From an uncultured Dorea sp. (GTDB lineage: Bacteria > Bacillota > Clostridia > Lachnospirales > Lachnospiraceae), in NCBI RefSeq assembly GCF_934294775.1, contig NZ_CAKRAH010000013.1, forward strand, positions 1 to 62,481: a stretch of 62,481 nt of DNA. Direction: 5' to 3'. The translations under genes were made by a program, and so were the position numbers. Under the pieces are notes generated by a model. That model had not been told where the DNA came from. It did not search any database and worked only from the letters and a program-made list of their open reading frames with translations. This document shows, one piece after another, positions 51,541 through 60,100 of this stretch (within the stretch, counting starts at the first letter, position 1; each line of letters starts with the position of its first letter).

Positions 51541-52347
51541 CTATTTATTCGAAAGTAAAAGCTGCATCTCACATTCGAGATCATCAAAATTAAATAGTGG
51601 AAGTCCTATCTCCTCTGCTACAATCATCTCGACCCTATACCCACTTTCTCTTATTGCTTTCCTTATATGACTCATGTCTACTACTTTACTTAAAACCCGT
51701 ACCTTCTGGCACAGATACAAACCACCTGGAATTTCATATACATATTTATCCTCGGTATATTCGTAGTTATCCTTATATAGGTCAAGGTACTCTCCTTCTA
51801 TTTTAAATGCATTATTCATTATAACCTGCGAGTTAATTATATATCCGTATTTACGTTGCAGCGATTTGGCATGCTGGAGTTCATTTACCGAAATATTCTG
51901 CAAAGTCATATGATATTCTCTTTCGCTTCGCTTGTTCTTCTTGTATACTACTATTCTCGGCTTTATTTCTCTTATATATGTAGTTTCTGATATCTGTTTA
52001 TTTTGTTCACCCAACATATGCTTGAACCATCTGATGTCTTTGTCAGCCTGCTTATACTTCTCAATTACTTCCTTTATCTTCTTCTGCCGATGATTGAGTG
52101 CATCTCTTACTTTCTTATAATCCTGAGTCTTCATAATTTCCTTTATCTCTTCTATCGGCATATCTATAGAACGGAACATACTTATAACCTCTGCACACCA
52201 GAAATCGTGTACTGTATAATATCTGTAGCCGGTTTCCTCGTCGACACTGCTTGGCTTTAGCAGATCAATATTGTCATAATACCTTATTGTATGAATTGAA
52301 AGTCCGGTCTTTTTGCTAAGCTCACCAATTGTGTACTGATCCAACAT
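51541..52347 (-). CDS. MerR-family transcriptional activator with C-terminal effector domain
   Basis: A 268-residue regulator: an N-terminal winged HTH (YTIGELSKKTGLSIHTIRYYD, GYRYYTVHDF), a dimerising coiled coil (about 75-115) and a C-terminal domain of about 150 residues resembling the BmrR/GyrI-like small-molecule pocket. It lies directly upstream of the PII unit, whose promoter has the 19-bp MerR spacer, so it very likely activates it on sensing the substrate or a product. The ATG follows GAAAGGAG. An intrinsic terminator lies in its own leader. Confidence 0.9.
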   Translation of the reverse strand: MLDQYTIGELSKKTGLSIHTIRYYDNIDLLKPSSVDEETGYRYYTVHDFWCAEVISMFRSIDMPIEEIKEIMKTQDYKKVRDALNHRQKKIKEVIEKYKQADKDIRWFKHMLGEQNKQISETTYIREIKPRIVVYKKNKRSEREYHMTLQNISVNELQHAKSLQRKYGYIINSQVIMNNAFKIEGEYLDLYKDNYEYTEDKYVYEIPGGLYLCQKVRVLSKVVDMSHIRKAIRESGYRVEMIVAEEIGLPLFNFDDLECEMQLLLSNK

Positions 52348-52362
52348 TATATTGCTCCTTTC

Positions 52363-52396
52363 AAAAAAGGCGCCATGGTTTTACCCATAGCGCCTT
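52363..52396 (-). terminator. Attenuator-like terminator in the merR leader
   Basis: AAGGCGCTATGG pairs with CCATGGCGCCTT (52396-52385 with 52378-52367) with one mismatch and a 6-base loop, followed by TTTTTT on the transcribed strand, only 15 bases before the merR start. It lies downstream of the promoter at 52423-52451, so it is inside the merR leader. Confidence 0.8.
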
Positions 52397-52422
52397 CGCT
52401 TACCTGATTTGCAATTTTTTTT

Positions 52423-52451
52423 AGTATAACATTCCACGTAACACATTTCAA
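52423..52451 (-). promoter_or_regulatory. Promoter of the merR-type gene
   Basis: On the minus strand TTGAAA (52451-52446), a 17-base spacer and TATACT (52428-52423), about 75 bases before the merR start. Confidence 0.7.
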
Positions 52452-52617
52452 TTCTTTTGCCAGTACATTCTCTGAGCTTGCCGAAAAGCAGAACGAAGAT
52501 TACAAGGTCAAGACTACTGCTGGTTCTGCAGCCAATCTAAGACTTCTCGGTAACAATTACATTGAGCTTTGTATTGTTCAGGCTGATTTAGCTGGCCAAT
52601 ATGCAGGCGGTCTGTGA
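52429..52617 (+). pseudogene. Remnant of a TAXI-family TRAP solute receptor
   Basis: One open frame ending at the TGA 52615-52617 reads FSELAEKQNEDYK, then VKTTAGSAANLRLLGNNYIE and LCIVQADLAG. The TAGSAANLRLL and VQADLA motifs belong to the ligand-binding cleft of TAXI-type TRAP receptors (normally about 320 residues). Start, signal peptide and the remaining two thirds are missing, so it is a short internal relic. The merR promoter and leader now use its left end. From here to the sdaAB start at 52766 no further gene is seen. Confidence 0.7.
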
Positions 52618-52765
52618 CCAGTATGTTCCATCTGTAAAGGCATACCTTCTGATACATCTTGTCGAAAGTTAATTTGCTCTTTTCTTTATTTTATAAACTA
52701 TCTTTTTTTATTAAAATGCTCTACAATGTGCATAATAACTAATGTATCTATCAAGGAGGCTTCAT

Positions 52766-53425
52766 ATGGATTTATTTGATATCGTAGGTCCGATTATGGT
52801 CGGTCCATCAAGTTCACATACTGCTGGTGCTGTCCGAATCGGTTACGTAGCTGGTCAGCTTCTGGGCGAACCTCTTAAAAATGCCCGAATACAATTGTAT
52901 GGTTCTTTTCTTGCTACTGGAGATGGACATGGTACTAAAAAGGCTATCGTCGCTGGTCTTCTTGGCATGAATCCAGATGACTACCATATAGCAGACAGCT
53001 TCGATATTGCCCGTAGTCGTGACATTGAAATCTCTTTTGGAGAGGCTAAACTAGAAGAAGCCCATCCTAATACTGCTGTTCTTCATCTGACTGGTACAAG
53101 CGGTAAATCCATAGATATTCAGGCGTCTTCTGTTGGCGGCTCCCGCATAAATATTGACAAGATAGATGGAATAAGCACGAATTTTTCTGGCGACAATCCT
53201 ACTTTGATTGTCCACAACCTTGACCAGCCTGGGCATGTATCGGAAGTAACTTCAATGCTTGCTCACAAGGGTGTCAATATTGCCACAATGCAGCTTTACC
53301 GTTCCGCAAAAGGACAGAATGCTGTTATGGTTATTGAATGCGACCAGCCGATTCCACCAGATGGTATTTCATGGCTTGAACATGTCGAGGGCGTACTTAA
53401 GGTCACCTATTTCAGTGGAAACTAG
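52766..53425 (+). CDS. sdaAB: L-serine dehydratase, iron-sulfur-dependent, beta subunit
   Basis: A 219-residue beta subunit: the serine dehydratase beta domain (DIVGPIMVGPSSSHTAGAVRIG) followed by a C-terminal ACT domain (PGHVSEVTSMLAHKGVNIATMQL, about 145-219). With the alpha subunit it converts L-serine to pyruvate and ammonia with a labile [4Fe-4S] cluster. The ATG at 52766 follows AAGGAGG at 6 bases. First gene of the sda pair; the ACT domain may bind serine as allosteric effector. Confidence 0.95.
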   Translation: MDLFDIVGPIMVGPSSSHTAGAVRIGYVAGQLLGEPLKNARIQLYGSFLATGDGHGTKKAIVAGLLGMNPDDYHIADSFDIARSRDIEISFGEAKLEEAHPNTAVLHLTGTSGKSIDIQASSVGGSRINIDKIDGISTNFSGDNPTLIVHNLDQPGHVSEVTSMLAHKGVNIATMQLYRSAKGQNAVMVIECDQPIPPDGISWLEHVEGVLKVTYFSGN

Positions 53426-53450
53426 CGGACTGATAGCTAATAATATTTTT

Positions 53451-53536
53451 TTGCAATAAGCAACATGATGGTTACTTATTTTTTGTTGCAATAAGCAATA
53501 TGATAATTACTTATTTTTTGTTGCAATTTGATAATC
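53451..53536 (+). repeat. Tandem 35-bp repeats with terminator-like hairpins between the sda genes
   Basis: Two exact-length 35-base units at 53451-53485 and 53486-53520, each starting TTGCAATAAGCAA and ending ACTTATTTTTTG, differ at three positions; a partial third starts at 53521 with TTGCAATTTGATAATC. Each unit holds a short inverted repeat AATAAG/CTTATT followed by a T-run, like a weak intrinsic terminator. The gap also holds GATAATC/GATTATC and TGCATGC/GCATGCA dyads. Confidence 0.8.
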
Positions 53537-53636
53537 AATAGTATGATTATCAAAAGGTATCAGAGGTGCATGCTTGCATGCAATTCGATGTAACCTTAAT
53601 AGTATCTAACAGTAATCAGGATAAGAGGTATAGTAT

Positions 53637-54497
53637 ATGATTGAATATCACACACTTAACGATTTAATTGAATTATCTGCCGAAAAGGATCTTGAAGTCT
53701 GGGAAATCATCCAGCAGGCTGATATGTATGAAAATGACCGCACCGAATCTGACTCTTTTAATATGATGAGAGATATGTACGATGCCATGAAAAATGCAGA
53801 TAGCATGTATGATGGCGCGTTGCGTTCTGCCAGTAAAAAGGCTGGCGGTGACGGCGAACTTCTTCATGCCTACAATGAATCAGGCAAAAATATATGCGGT
53901 TCTTTTATGGGAAAGGTAATGGAAAAAGCTATAAAAATGGGTGAATCCAACGCCTGTATGCGACGCATTGTTGCAGCACCAACAGCTGGTTCATGCGGTG
54001 TTCTTCCAGCTGTCCTTCTAAGCTACGAAGAGGATTTTTGTGTTGCAGAAGATGATATGGTAAAGGCTATGTATGTCGCTGCCGGTATTGGCAAAGTAAT
54101 TGCTGAGAACGCTTTCATTGCGGGAGCTGCTGGTGGATGTCAGGCTGAGATTGGATCTGCAAGTGCGATGGCAGCTGGTGCCCTTTCTTTCTTACAGGGC
54201 GGTGATTCTTCTGCTATCATCAATGCCGCTACACTTTCACTTAAGAATTTTCTCGGACTTGTATGTGATCCAGTTGCAGGACTTGTGGAAGTACCATGTA
54301 TAAAAAGAAATTCCTACGGTGCTGTTAATGCAGTGACTTCTGCGCAGCTCTCACTCGCAGGAATTAAAAGTGCAATAGCTCCTGATGATGTAATTGACAG
54401 TATGCGCAGAATCGGCAATCAGCTTCCTGCCAGCCTTAAGGAGACAAGCTGTGGTGGACTTGCTACAACTGAATCCGCACAGAATTACTTACCTTAA
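53637..54497 (+). CDS. sdaAA: L-serine dehydratase, iron-sulfur-dependent, alpha subunit
   Basis: A 286-residue catalytic alpha subunit. Cysteines for the [4Fe-4S] cluster are in APTAGSCGVLP, the FLGLVCDPVAGLVEVPC block and the C-terminal ETSCGGLATT. The enzyme is oxygen-sensitive, in keeping with an anaerobe. It lies 211 bases after sdaAB, an unusually long gap filled by tandem hairpins. It converges on the amino acid ABC operon with a 6-base gap and no recognised terminator. Confidence 0.95.
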   Translation: MIEYHTLNDLIELSAEKDLEVWEIIQQADMYENDRTESDSFNMMRDMYDAMKNADSMYDGALRSASKKAGGDGELLHAYNESGKNICGSFMGKVMEKAIKMGESNACMRRIVAAPTAGSCGVLPAVLLSYEEDFCVAEDDMVKAMYVAAGIGKVIAENAFIAGAAGGCQAEIGSASAMAAGALSFLQGGDSSAIINAATLSLKNFLGLVCDPVAGLVEVPCIKRNSYGAVNAVTSAQLSLAGIKSAIAPDDVIDSMRRIGNQLPASLKETSCGGLATTESAQNYLP

Positions 54498-54503
54498 CTT
54501 CAA

Positions 54504-55262
54504 TTATTCATCTTTTTTTACATGTTCAAATGTAAATACATTCAAAAACTGCTTCGCACGCTCCGTCTTTGGATGTTCAAAAAATTCATCTGGAGCAGCC
54601 TCTTCAACAATCTGTCCCTGGTCCATAAATATAACTCTGTCTGCTACAGCTTTAGCAAACTGCATCTCATGTGTGACAATAATCATTGTCTTGCCCTGTT
54701 TTGCCAGGTCAAGCATTACGTCAAGAACCTCTCTTACCATCTCAGGATCAAGTGCAGCTGTCACCTCATCAAACAATAGAATCTCAGGGTGCATACAAAG
54801 GGCACGCACTATGGCAACTCGCTGCTTCTGACCGCCTGAAAGCTGGCGCGGATAGCTGTCTGCCTTGTCTGCAAGTCCGACTCTCTTAAGAAGTTCCATG
54901 GCTTCACCCTTCACTTCGTCCTTCTTTCTCTTCTGGACCTTGACTGGTGCAAGTGTAATATTGTCAAGTACTGTCAGATGCGGAAAAAGCTCATAACTCT
55001 GGAAAACCATTCCAATTTTCTGTCTCATTTCCGTAATATTCTTACTTCCTTTTCTGATATCCTTGCCATGAAGACTTATACTTCCGTCCTGGATTGGTTC
55101 AAGCGCATTAATACAGCGAAGCAATGTACTCTTTCCACATCCACTTGGGCCTACAACTACGACTACTTCACCCTTTTTAAGGGTAAGATTCACTTGCGAA
55201 AGAATTCTGCTCCCATCATATTCTTTTACCAGATTTTCTACTTTAAGCATTGTCTCTGCCAT
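54504..55262 (-). CDS. Polar amino acid ABC transporter, ATP-binding protein
   Basis: A 252-residue PAAT-family ATPase of the GlnQ/HisP type: Walker A GPSGCGKSTLLRCINALE, signature LSGGQKQRVAIVRAL, Walker B LLFDEVTAALDP, H-loop VTHEM. It has no TOBE domain. Last gene of the operon, 3 bases after the permease stop. The substrate is unknown; the adjacent serine dehydratase genes make serine or another small polar amino acid a reasonable guess. Confidence 0.93.
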   Translation of the reverse strand: MAETMLKVENLVKEYDGSRILSQVNLTLKKGEVVVVVGPSGCGKSTLLRCINALEPIQDGSISLHGKDIRKGSKNITEMRQKIGMVFQSYELFPHLTVLDNITLAPVKVQKRKKDEVKGEAMELLKRVGLADKADSYPRQLSGGQKQRVAIVRALCMHPEILLFDEVTAALDPEMVREVLDVMLDLAKQGKTMIIVTHEMQFAKAVADRVIFMDQGQIVEEAAPDEFFEHPKTERAKQFLNVFTFEHVKKDE

Positions 55263-55265
55263 AAT

Positions 55266-55940
55266 TTATCTCCATTTCTTTTCCAGATATTTTGCAAGCA
55301 TACTGATTGGCCAGCATACAAGAAAATACAAAATGAATACAACCAAAAATACTCCAAATGCAGCGTTTTGACTTGTCATACGATTAGCCTCTATTATCTG
55401 CTGTGCTACTTTAAGCATCTCTACAACGCCAATCATAAGCACAAGGCTGGTGGTCTTTATCATACGCGTAATCAGATTAATTGATAATGGTATGAGTCTT
55501 CTGACTGTCTGTGGAATAATAATATATACATAAGTCTGCACCTTAGACAGTCCAAGTGCCTCCGAACTTTCATACTGATGCTTTGGAATACTTATTAGTG
55601 CACCTCGAACCAGATCTGCCATCTCTGCAGTTCCCCACAGGACAAATACTATCTCTGATGCAAACTCGCCCGACAAATTCCATCCAAGCGCACGGGTTGT
55701 TCCAAAATAAACTATAAATAGAAGAACAAGCTGTGGCATTATTCTTATTATTTCAAGATATATACGGCATAATGCCTTTATCCCTCTGTTCTTTACTGTC
55801 ATAAGTGCACCGACTAATATTCCCAGCGGCATACTTATTATAATTGAAATAAGACTGATTCTGGCGGCAACCCACAGACCTCCAAGAAGTCTCATCATGT
55901 TGGTGCCTTTGAATAATACATCAATCCCCAAATCCAGCAT
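55266..55940 (-). CDS. Polar amino acid ABC transporter permease 2
   Basis: A 224-residue permease with the HisMQ-type EAA loop (SSEALGLSKVQTYVYIIIPQ) and about five helices. Its start overlaps the stop of the first permease gene by 20 bases, so the two are probably made in equal amounts as a heterodimer. Confidence 0.92.
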   Translation of the reverse strand: MLDLGIDVLFKGTNMMRLLGGLWVAARISLISIIISMPLGILVGALMTVKNRGIKALCRIYLEIIRIMPQLVLLFIVYFGTTRALGWNLSGEFASEIVFVLWGTAEMADLVRGALISIPKHQYESSEALGLSKVQTYVYIIIPQTVRRLIPLSINLITRMIKTTSLVLMIGVVEMLKVAQQIIEANRMTSQNAAFGVFLVVFILYFLVCWPISMLAKYLEKKWR

Positions 55941-56580
55941 AACGCAGCCTCCTCTCTATCAGTGTTCCTAAAATAGATACAGGAAGCAGAATAATAAGAT
56001 AAAATACTACAAGTAAAAACAGACTCTCTGTAGTCTTATAATAAAGGCCAATAAGATCCTTCGCTGTGAACATCAAATCCATAAGGCTTATCGCACTAAA
56101 TACACTTGTTTCTTTTAAAAGGAAAATAACATTGGCCACAAAAGCTGGTACACTCACAGAGACTGCCTGTGGAAGTATTATATACGCAAATGTCTGTCTC
56201 GAATTCATTCCAAGGCTCACTGCTGATTCTCTCTGAATAGGCTCAATTGATTCAAGTCCGCTTCTGAATGCCTCCGCCATGTAACTTCCTCCTAAAAAAG
56301 CAAGACCAATTACACCACATATCTCTGGCGATAGCTGGATTCCAATCTTTGGGAAACCATAATATACGAAAAAGAGCTGCACCAGAAGAGGTGTGTTCCT
56401 GCTTATCTCCACATAAACAGCAACTATTTGCCGTAGAACGGGTACTTTATAATATAAAATAGCTGCGCATATTATTCCAACAATAATAGCGAAGACTATT
56501 CCAATAAGACCAATCTTCACGGTCAAAACTGCCGCCCGTTCATAAAGCGGTAAATACTTCGCCATAAATTCCCAATTCAT
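55921..56580 (-). CDS. Polar amino acid ABC transporter permease 1
   Basis: A 219-residue permease of the HisMQ family with the EAA loop (RESAVSLGMNSRQTFAYIIL) and NTPLLVQLFFVYYG typical of glutamine/cystine-type permeases. The ATG at 56580 follows AAAGGAG; the longer frame to 56658 would run through the intercistronic hairpin and lacks a ribosome site. Confidence 0.92.
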   Translation of the reverse strand: MNWEFMAKYLPLYERAAVLTVKIGLIGIVFAIIVGIICAAILYYKVPVLRQIVAVYVEISRNTPLLVQLFFVYYGFPKIGIQLSPEICGVIGLAFLGGSYMAEAFRSGLESIEPIQRESAVSLGMNSRQTFAYIILPQAVSVSVPAFVANVIFLLKETSVFSAISLMDLMFTAKDLIGLYYKTTESLFLLVVFYLIILLPVSILGTLIERRLRYAGFGD

Positions 56581-56605
56581 GAAATTGCTACTCCTTTCGC
56601 CAAAA

Positions 56606-56641
56606 TCTCCGACAAATACCAGCTTCGGTATTTGTCGGAGA
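56606..56641 (-). terminator. Stem-loop between binding-protein and permease genes
   Basis: TCTCCGACAAATACC and GGTATTTGTCGGAGA form a perfect 15-bp stem with a 6-base loop, followed on the transcribed strand by TTTTGG. It probably acts as a leaky terminator or 3' stabiliser, letting the binding protein be made in excess over the permeases. Confidence 0.85.
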
Positions 56642-56678
56642 CTAATCAAATAATTCAATCTTAATTATATTTTCTAGT

Positions 56679-57608
56679 CTACTCTGCTGCTTCTGTCTGT
56701 TCTACACTTTCTGTCTGCTCTGCTGCTTCTGTCTGTCCTGTCACGCCACCTTCAACAACAAGGCTGTCTTCATAATCAGATCCATAAGTATCTGTAAGAG
56801 TTGCCTCGTAATCTGCATGGAAGAAGTTCTCTTCCCCAAGACTCTTAATCTCTTCATTAATCCAGTCAAGTAATGTTGTGTTGCCCTGAGAAACTGCTGG
56901 TGCGATAGTATCTGAATTACCAAGTTCTGGTATTCCTACTGTATATCCCTTGTTCTGAAGTGCAAATGCGATAACTTCTGTATTGTCATTTGCCCATGCT
57001 ACCGATGTTCCATTCTCAAATGCTTCTTTAGCTGTTGCATAAGAATCAAACTTCTGTAACGGGATATCCGGATAGTTCTCAATGAGGTAAGTCTCTGCTG
57101 TTGTACCTGAAATAACAATAATTGAATCGTCCTTGTTCCAATTGTCAAGGCTTTTTATTACATTGTCATCTCTTGAAACAACACCAAGTGCTACATTCAT
57201 ATATGGAAGTGCAAAATCTACTTCCTCTGCTCTTTCATCTGTAACTGTAAAGTTCGCAAGTATTACGTCCACTTTTCCTGTCTGTAAATACTCAATTCTG
57301 TTTGCTGCCTCAGTCGATACAAAGTTTACATCAACTCCAAGGTCTTTTGCAAGTCTATTCGCGAAATAAACATCATATCCCTGATATTCTCCGTTCTCAT
57401 CCACATATCCGAATGGGTTCTTATCCGAGAAAACTCCAATATTGATTGTTCCACTTTCTTTGATTTCATCAAGCGTACGATACACAGTATCTTTCTTATC
57501 ATTTCCATTGTCCGTTGTAGCTGTATTGTCACTTCCACAACCTGCAAGAAGTCCTACTGTCAATATGCCCGTAATTGTAAGTGCTGCTAATTTCTTCCAG
57601 ATCTTCAT
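56679..57608 (-). CDS. Polar amino acid ABC transporter, substrate-binding lipoprotein
   Basis: A 309-residue lipoprotein with signal peptide and lipobox LLAGC (about residue 24), then the SBP family 3 fold: SGTINIGVFSDKNPFGYVD, YDVYFANRLAKDLG, DVILANFTVTDERAEEVDFA. The end carries an unusual acidic tail of repeated TEAAEQ/TESVEQ units. First gene of the operon, followed by a stem-loop. Lipid anchor by Lgt. Confidence 0.94.
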   Translation of the reverse strand: MKIWKKLAALTITGILTVGLLAGCGSDNTATTDNGNDKKDTVYRTLDEIKESGTINIGVFSDKNPFGYVDENGEYQGYDVYFANRLAKDLGVDVNFVSTEAANRIEYLQTGKVDVILANFTVTDERAEEVDFALPYMNVALGVVSRDDNVIKSLDNWNKDDSIIVISGTTAETYLIENYPDIPLQKFDSYATAKEAFENGTSVAWANDNTEVIAFALQNKGYTVGIPELGNSDTIAPAVSQGNTTLLDWINEEIKSLGEENFFHADYEATLTDTYGSDYEDSLVVEGGVTGQTEAAEQTESVEQTEAAE

Positions 57609-57738
57609 TCTTATATCTCCTCTTCATAACACAGTCTATGCTGCTTTTTAAATTAAGTTAAAAAATCACTACCCTTAATTTGTTAGCATTATATCTTGCA
57701 TATCCTAGTATGTCAATAGGAAATATATATTTTTATTT

Positions 57739-60024
57739 TTAAACAAAATACTTCTTCTCAAATTCCTCTGCCGGTATAGGTTTAGAGAAATAATATCCCT
57801 GGAAATTATTACATCCCATTTCACTTAACATCTTAAGCTGGTCAACAGTCTCTACACCCTCTGTAATTACTTCCATGCCGATTTTGCCAGCCAATGTGAT
57901 GATAGTTTCTAATATTTCCCTTCCTTTTCCTTCATTTTCTGATTCACGAAGGAATGCCATGTCTATCTTTAGTACATCAGCATTTATATCTTTTAACATA
58001 TTAAGGGATGAATATCCACTTCCAAAATCATCAATCTCAACCTTAAAACCTGCACGTTGTAATCTTCCTAATATTACCATATTCTTTTCTAAATCGGACA
58101 TAAGTGTCGTCTCTGTTATCTCAACATTCATATTAGATGGTGATATATCATATTTTTCTACTAAATTAATAAATATATCATATATATCTAGTATGTAAAA
58201 ATCCTTGGTCGAAATATTCACTGATATGTGATAATCATCTTTGCCCATTTTCTTCCATTCTGCCAGCTTCTGGGCTGCCTTTTCCCACATAAAATGGTCA
58301 AGTTTATAAATAAGTCCAGAATTCTCAAGTATATCCACGAAAGCATACGGGGTAAGAAGTCCTCTCTGTGGATGTTGCCAACGAACCAAAGCCTCTGCGC
58401 CGTGCGCCTTACCGGTGCTGTCAACCTGTGGCTGGAGATACATGATAAACTCTCCATTCTCGAGAGCCTTGTCGAACGCTCCTATCACATGTCTTTCTTC
58501 TATAGATATCTCAAGCAGATGTTCGTCATAATGTGCAATACAAGATTCATAGTTATTCTTAATCGTATCAGCTGCTATATTTGCCCTATCATACATCAGA
58601 CTTACTGTATCATGACGATCTGCTATCTTATAAATTCCCATATACATATGTAAGCTGAAAGCATTGTTGGCAAATTCCTTCTTAAGTTCATTGATCATAT
58701 TCTCTATTTCAGCCTCATCAATATCCTCTTTAGGTATGCATACTGCAAATCTGTCATTTAACATTCGCGCACAAATTGCCCGCATTGACTGTATATGAGC
58801 CATAAGTTCTGCCTGTCTGATGAGAACCTGATTGCCTTTTTCAATACCAAATATTTCATTTACCAACTTAAAATCTTTTATATTGCTGCATATGATGCAG
58901 AATTCAGTGTCAGGGTATTTCTTTAAAAGCGCCTCTGTCTGGACATAAAATTCATCCCTGTTAAGAAGACCTGTCAAGGAGTCATGTGTTGCCTTATATT
59001 TCTCCTCTTCTAACGCCTCGTACATTTCAGTTCTATCAATATATATGAAATAGTCACATAGAAAATTCGATTTTTCATCAAAAATACGTCTATATGATAT
59101 CTCGAAATGTCTCATTTTCCCATCGACTTCAATCTGTGTTTCATATTTTTTTCTGTCAAAACTCTCAAGTCCAGCCTCATTTTTCCACTTTCTGTAAAGC
59201 CGCTCATATGTAGCCACACTATCACTATATCTGTAGATTTTCTTCATTATATCATTGTAATAGACGCATCTTTCCTTGCTATCAAAGCAGACTATACCAT
59301 TATTCATATCACTCACGATAAGTGACAACATATTCTCTATTAATTTATCTGGAACATATTTGTATGTCAGATAATATATCATTATGGCCATGATTCCATA
59401 TATTAGCATCGAAATATCATAAATCGAATCTGTATTGATAGTAGATAGATCAAATGCTATGCCTGCTCCTATAACTGCGGCTACAACCATATATCCCTGT
59501 CTGTATAATTTTGCTGAGTGCAGTATCATATATAGGTAAATGAATAAAACCAGAAAAAAGCACATATATGTAAATGTATAGTGAGCTTGATACCAGAAAC
59601 TGTCATGTCTAAAACATACAGTAATATGTTCATCAGTAATTGAGGTTATCTCAAATATTGAATGAGTCCATGCATTAGCAACCAGCATAACATTATCAAT
59701 TGTAGCAAATATAACCATCCCTATCTGGAGTTCCTTCCGTCCCTTAAAAGCTCCAGTATAGAACTGCGTATAAAATAAAAGGTTTATAATCAGCCAGTCA
59801 AACAGCGATAATATCAAGCCTTTACATATTGTTGTAATCATCTTATCAGTAGAAAATGTATACACCAGAAAAACGCATGCGCAGGCAACCGTCAACCATT
59901 CAAAAACGCATACACTTTTATCCAATTTTCCTTTTTTATGTAGTGTCTTCACTCCGCAATATCCTACAAGCAAAGTTTCAAATAGCACTACCAGCCCATA
60001 CAATATTTTCATAAGTTTCACCAT
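57739..60024 (-). CDS. Membrane GGDEF-EAL protein, likely c-di-GMP phosphodiesterase
   Basis: A 761-residue protein: seven or so N-terminal helices (about 1-225), a PAS-like segment (DMNNGIVCFDSKERCVYYND), a GGDEF domain (about 345-500) and an EAL domain (about 510-755). The cyclase motif reads LNDRF instead of GGDEF, so cyclase activity should be lost. The EAL residues are intact: GAEALVRW, NVEITETTL, EIDDFGSGYSSL, LKIDMAFL and ITEGVET. It should cleave c-di-GMP, perhaps under control of a membrane signal and of GTP at the dead GGDEF site. Confidence 0.92.
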   Translation of the reverse strand: MVKLMKILYGLVVLFETLLVGYCGVKTLHKKGKLDKSVCVFEWLTVACACVFLVYTFSTDKMITTICKGLILSLFDWLIINLLFYTQFYTGAFKGRKELQIGMVIFATIDNVMLVANAWTHSIFEITSITDEHITVCFRHDSFWYQAHYTFTYMCFFLVLFIYLYMILHSAKLYRQGYMVVAAVIGAGIAFDLSTINTDSIYDISMLIYGIMAIMIYYLTYKYVPDKLIENMLSLIVSDMNNGIVCFDSKERCVYYNDIMKKIYRYSDSVATYERLYRKWKNEAGLESFDRKKYETQIEVDGKMRHFEISYRRIFDEKSNFLCDYFIYIDRTEMYEALEEEKYKATHDSLTGLLNRDEFYVQTEALLKKYPDTEFCIICSNIKDFKLVNEIFGIEKGNQVLIRQAELMAHIQSMRAICARMLNDRFAVCIPKEDIDEAEIENMINELKKEFANNAFSLHMYMGIYKIADRHDTVSLMYDRANIAADTIKNNYESCIAHYDEHLLEISIEERHVIGAFDKALENGEFIMYLQPQVDSTGKAHGAEALVRWQHPQRGLLTPYAFVDILENSGLIYKLDHFMWEKAAQKLAEWKKMGKDDYHISVNISTKDFYILDIYDIFINLVEKYDISPSNMNVEITETTLMSDLEKNMVILGRLQRAGFKVEIDDFGSGYSSLNMLKDINADVLKIDMAFLRESENEGKGREILETIITLAGKIGMEVITEGVETVDQLKMLSEMGCNNFQGYYFSKPIPAEEFEKKYFV

Positions 60025-60100
60025 TTCTGTTACTTTATTACTATTTTTATTTATATATTAACGCCTGTAACACGAAATGTAAATATAATATTATTAATAC

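Noticed and set aside
53451..53536. CRISPR array
   Set aside because: Only two full 35-base units directly adjacent with no spacers; tandem repeats with hairpins, not CRISPR.
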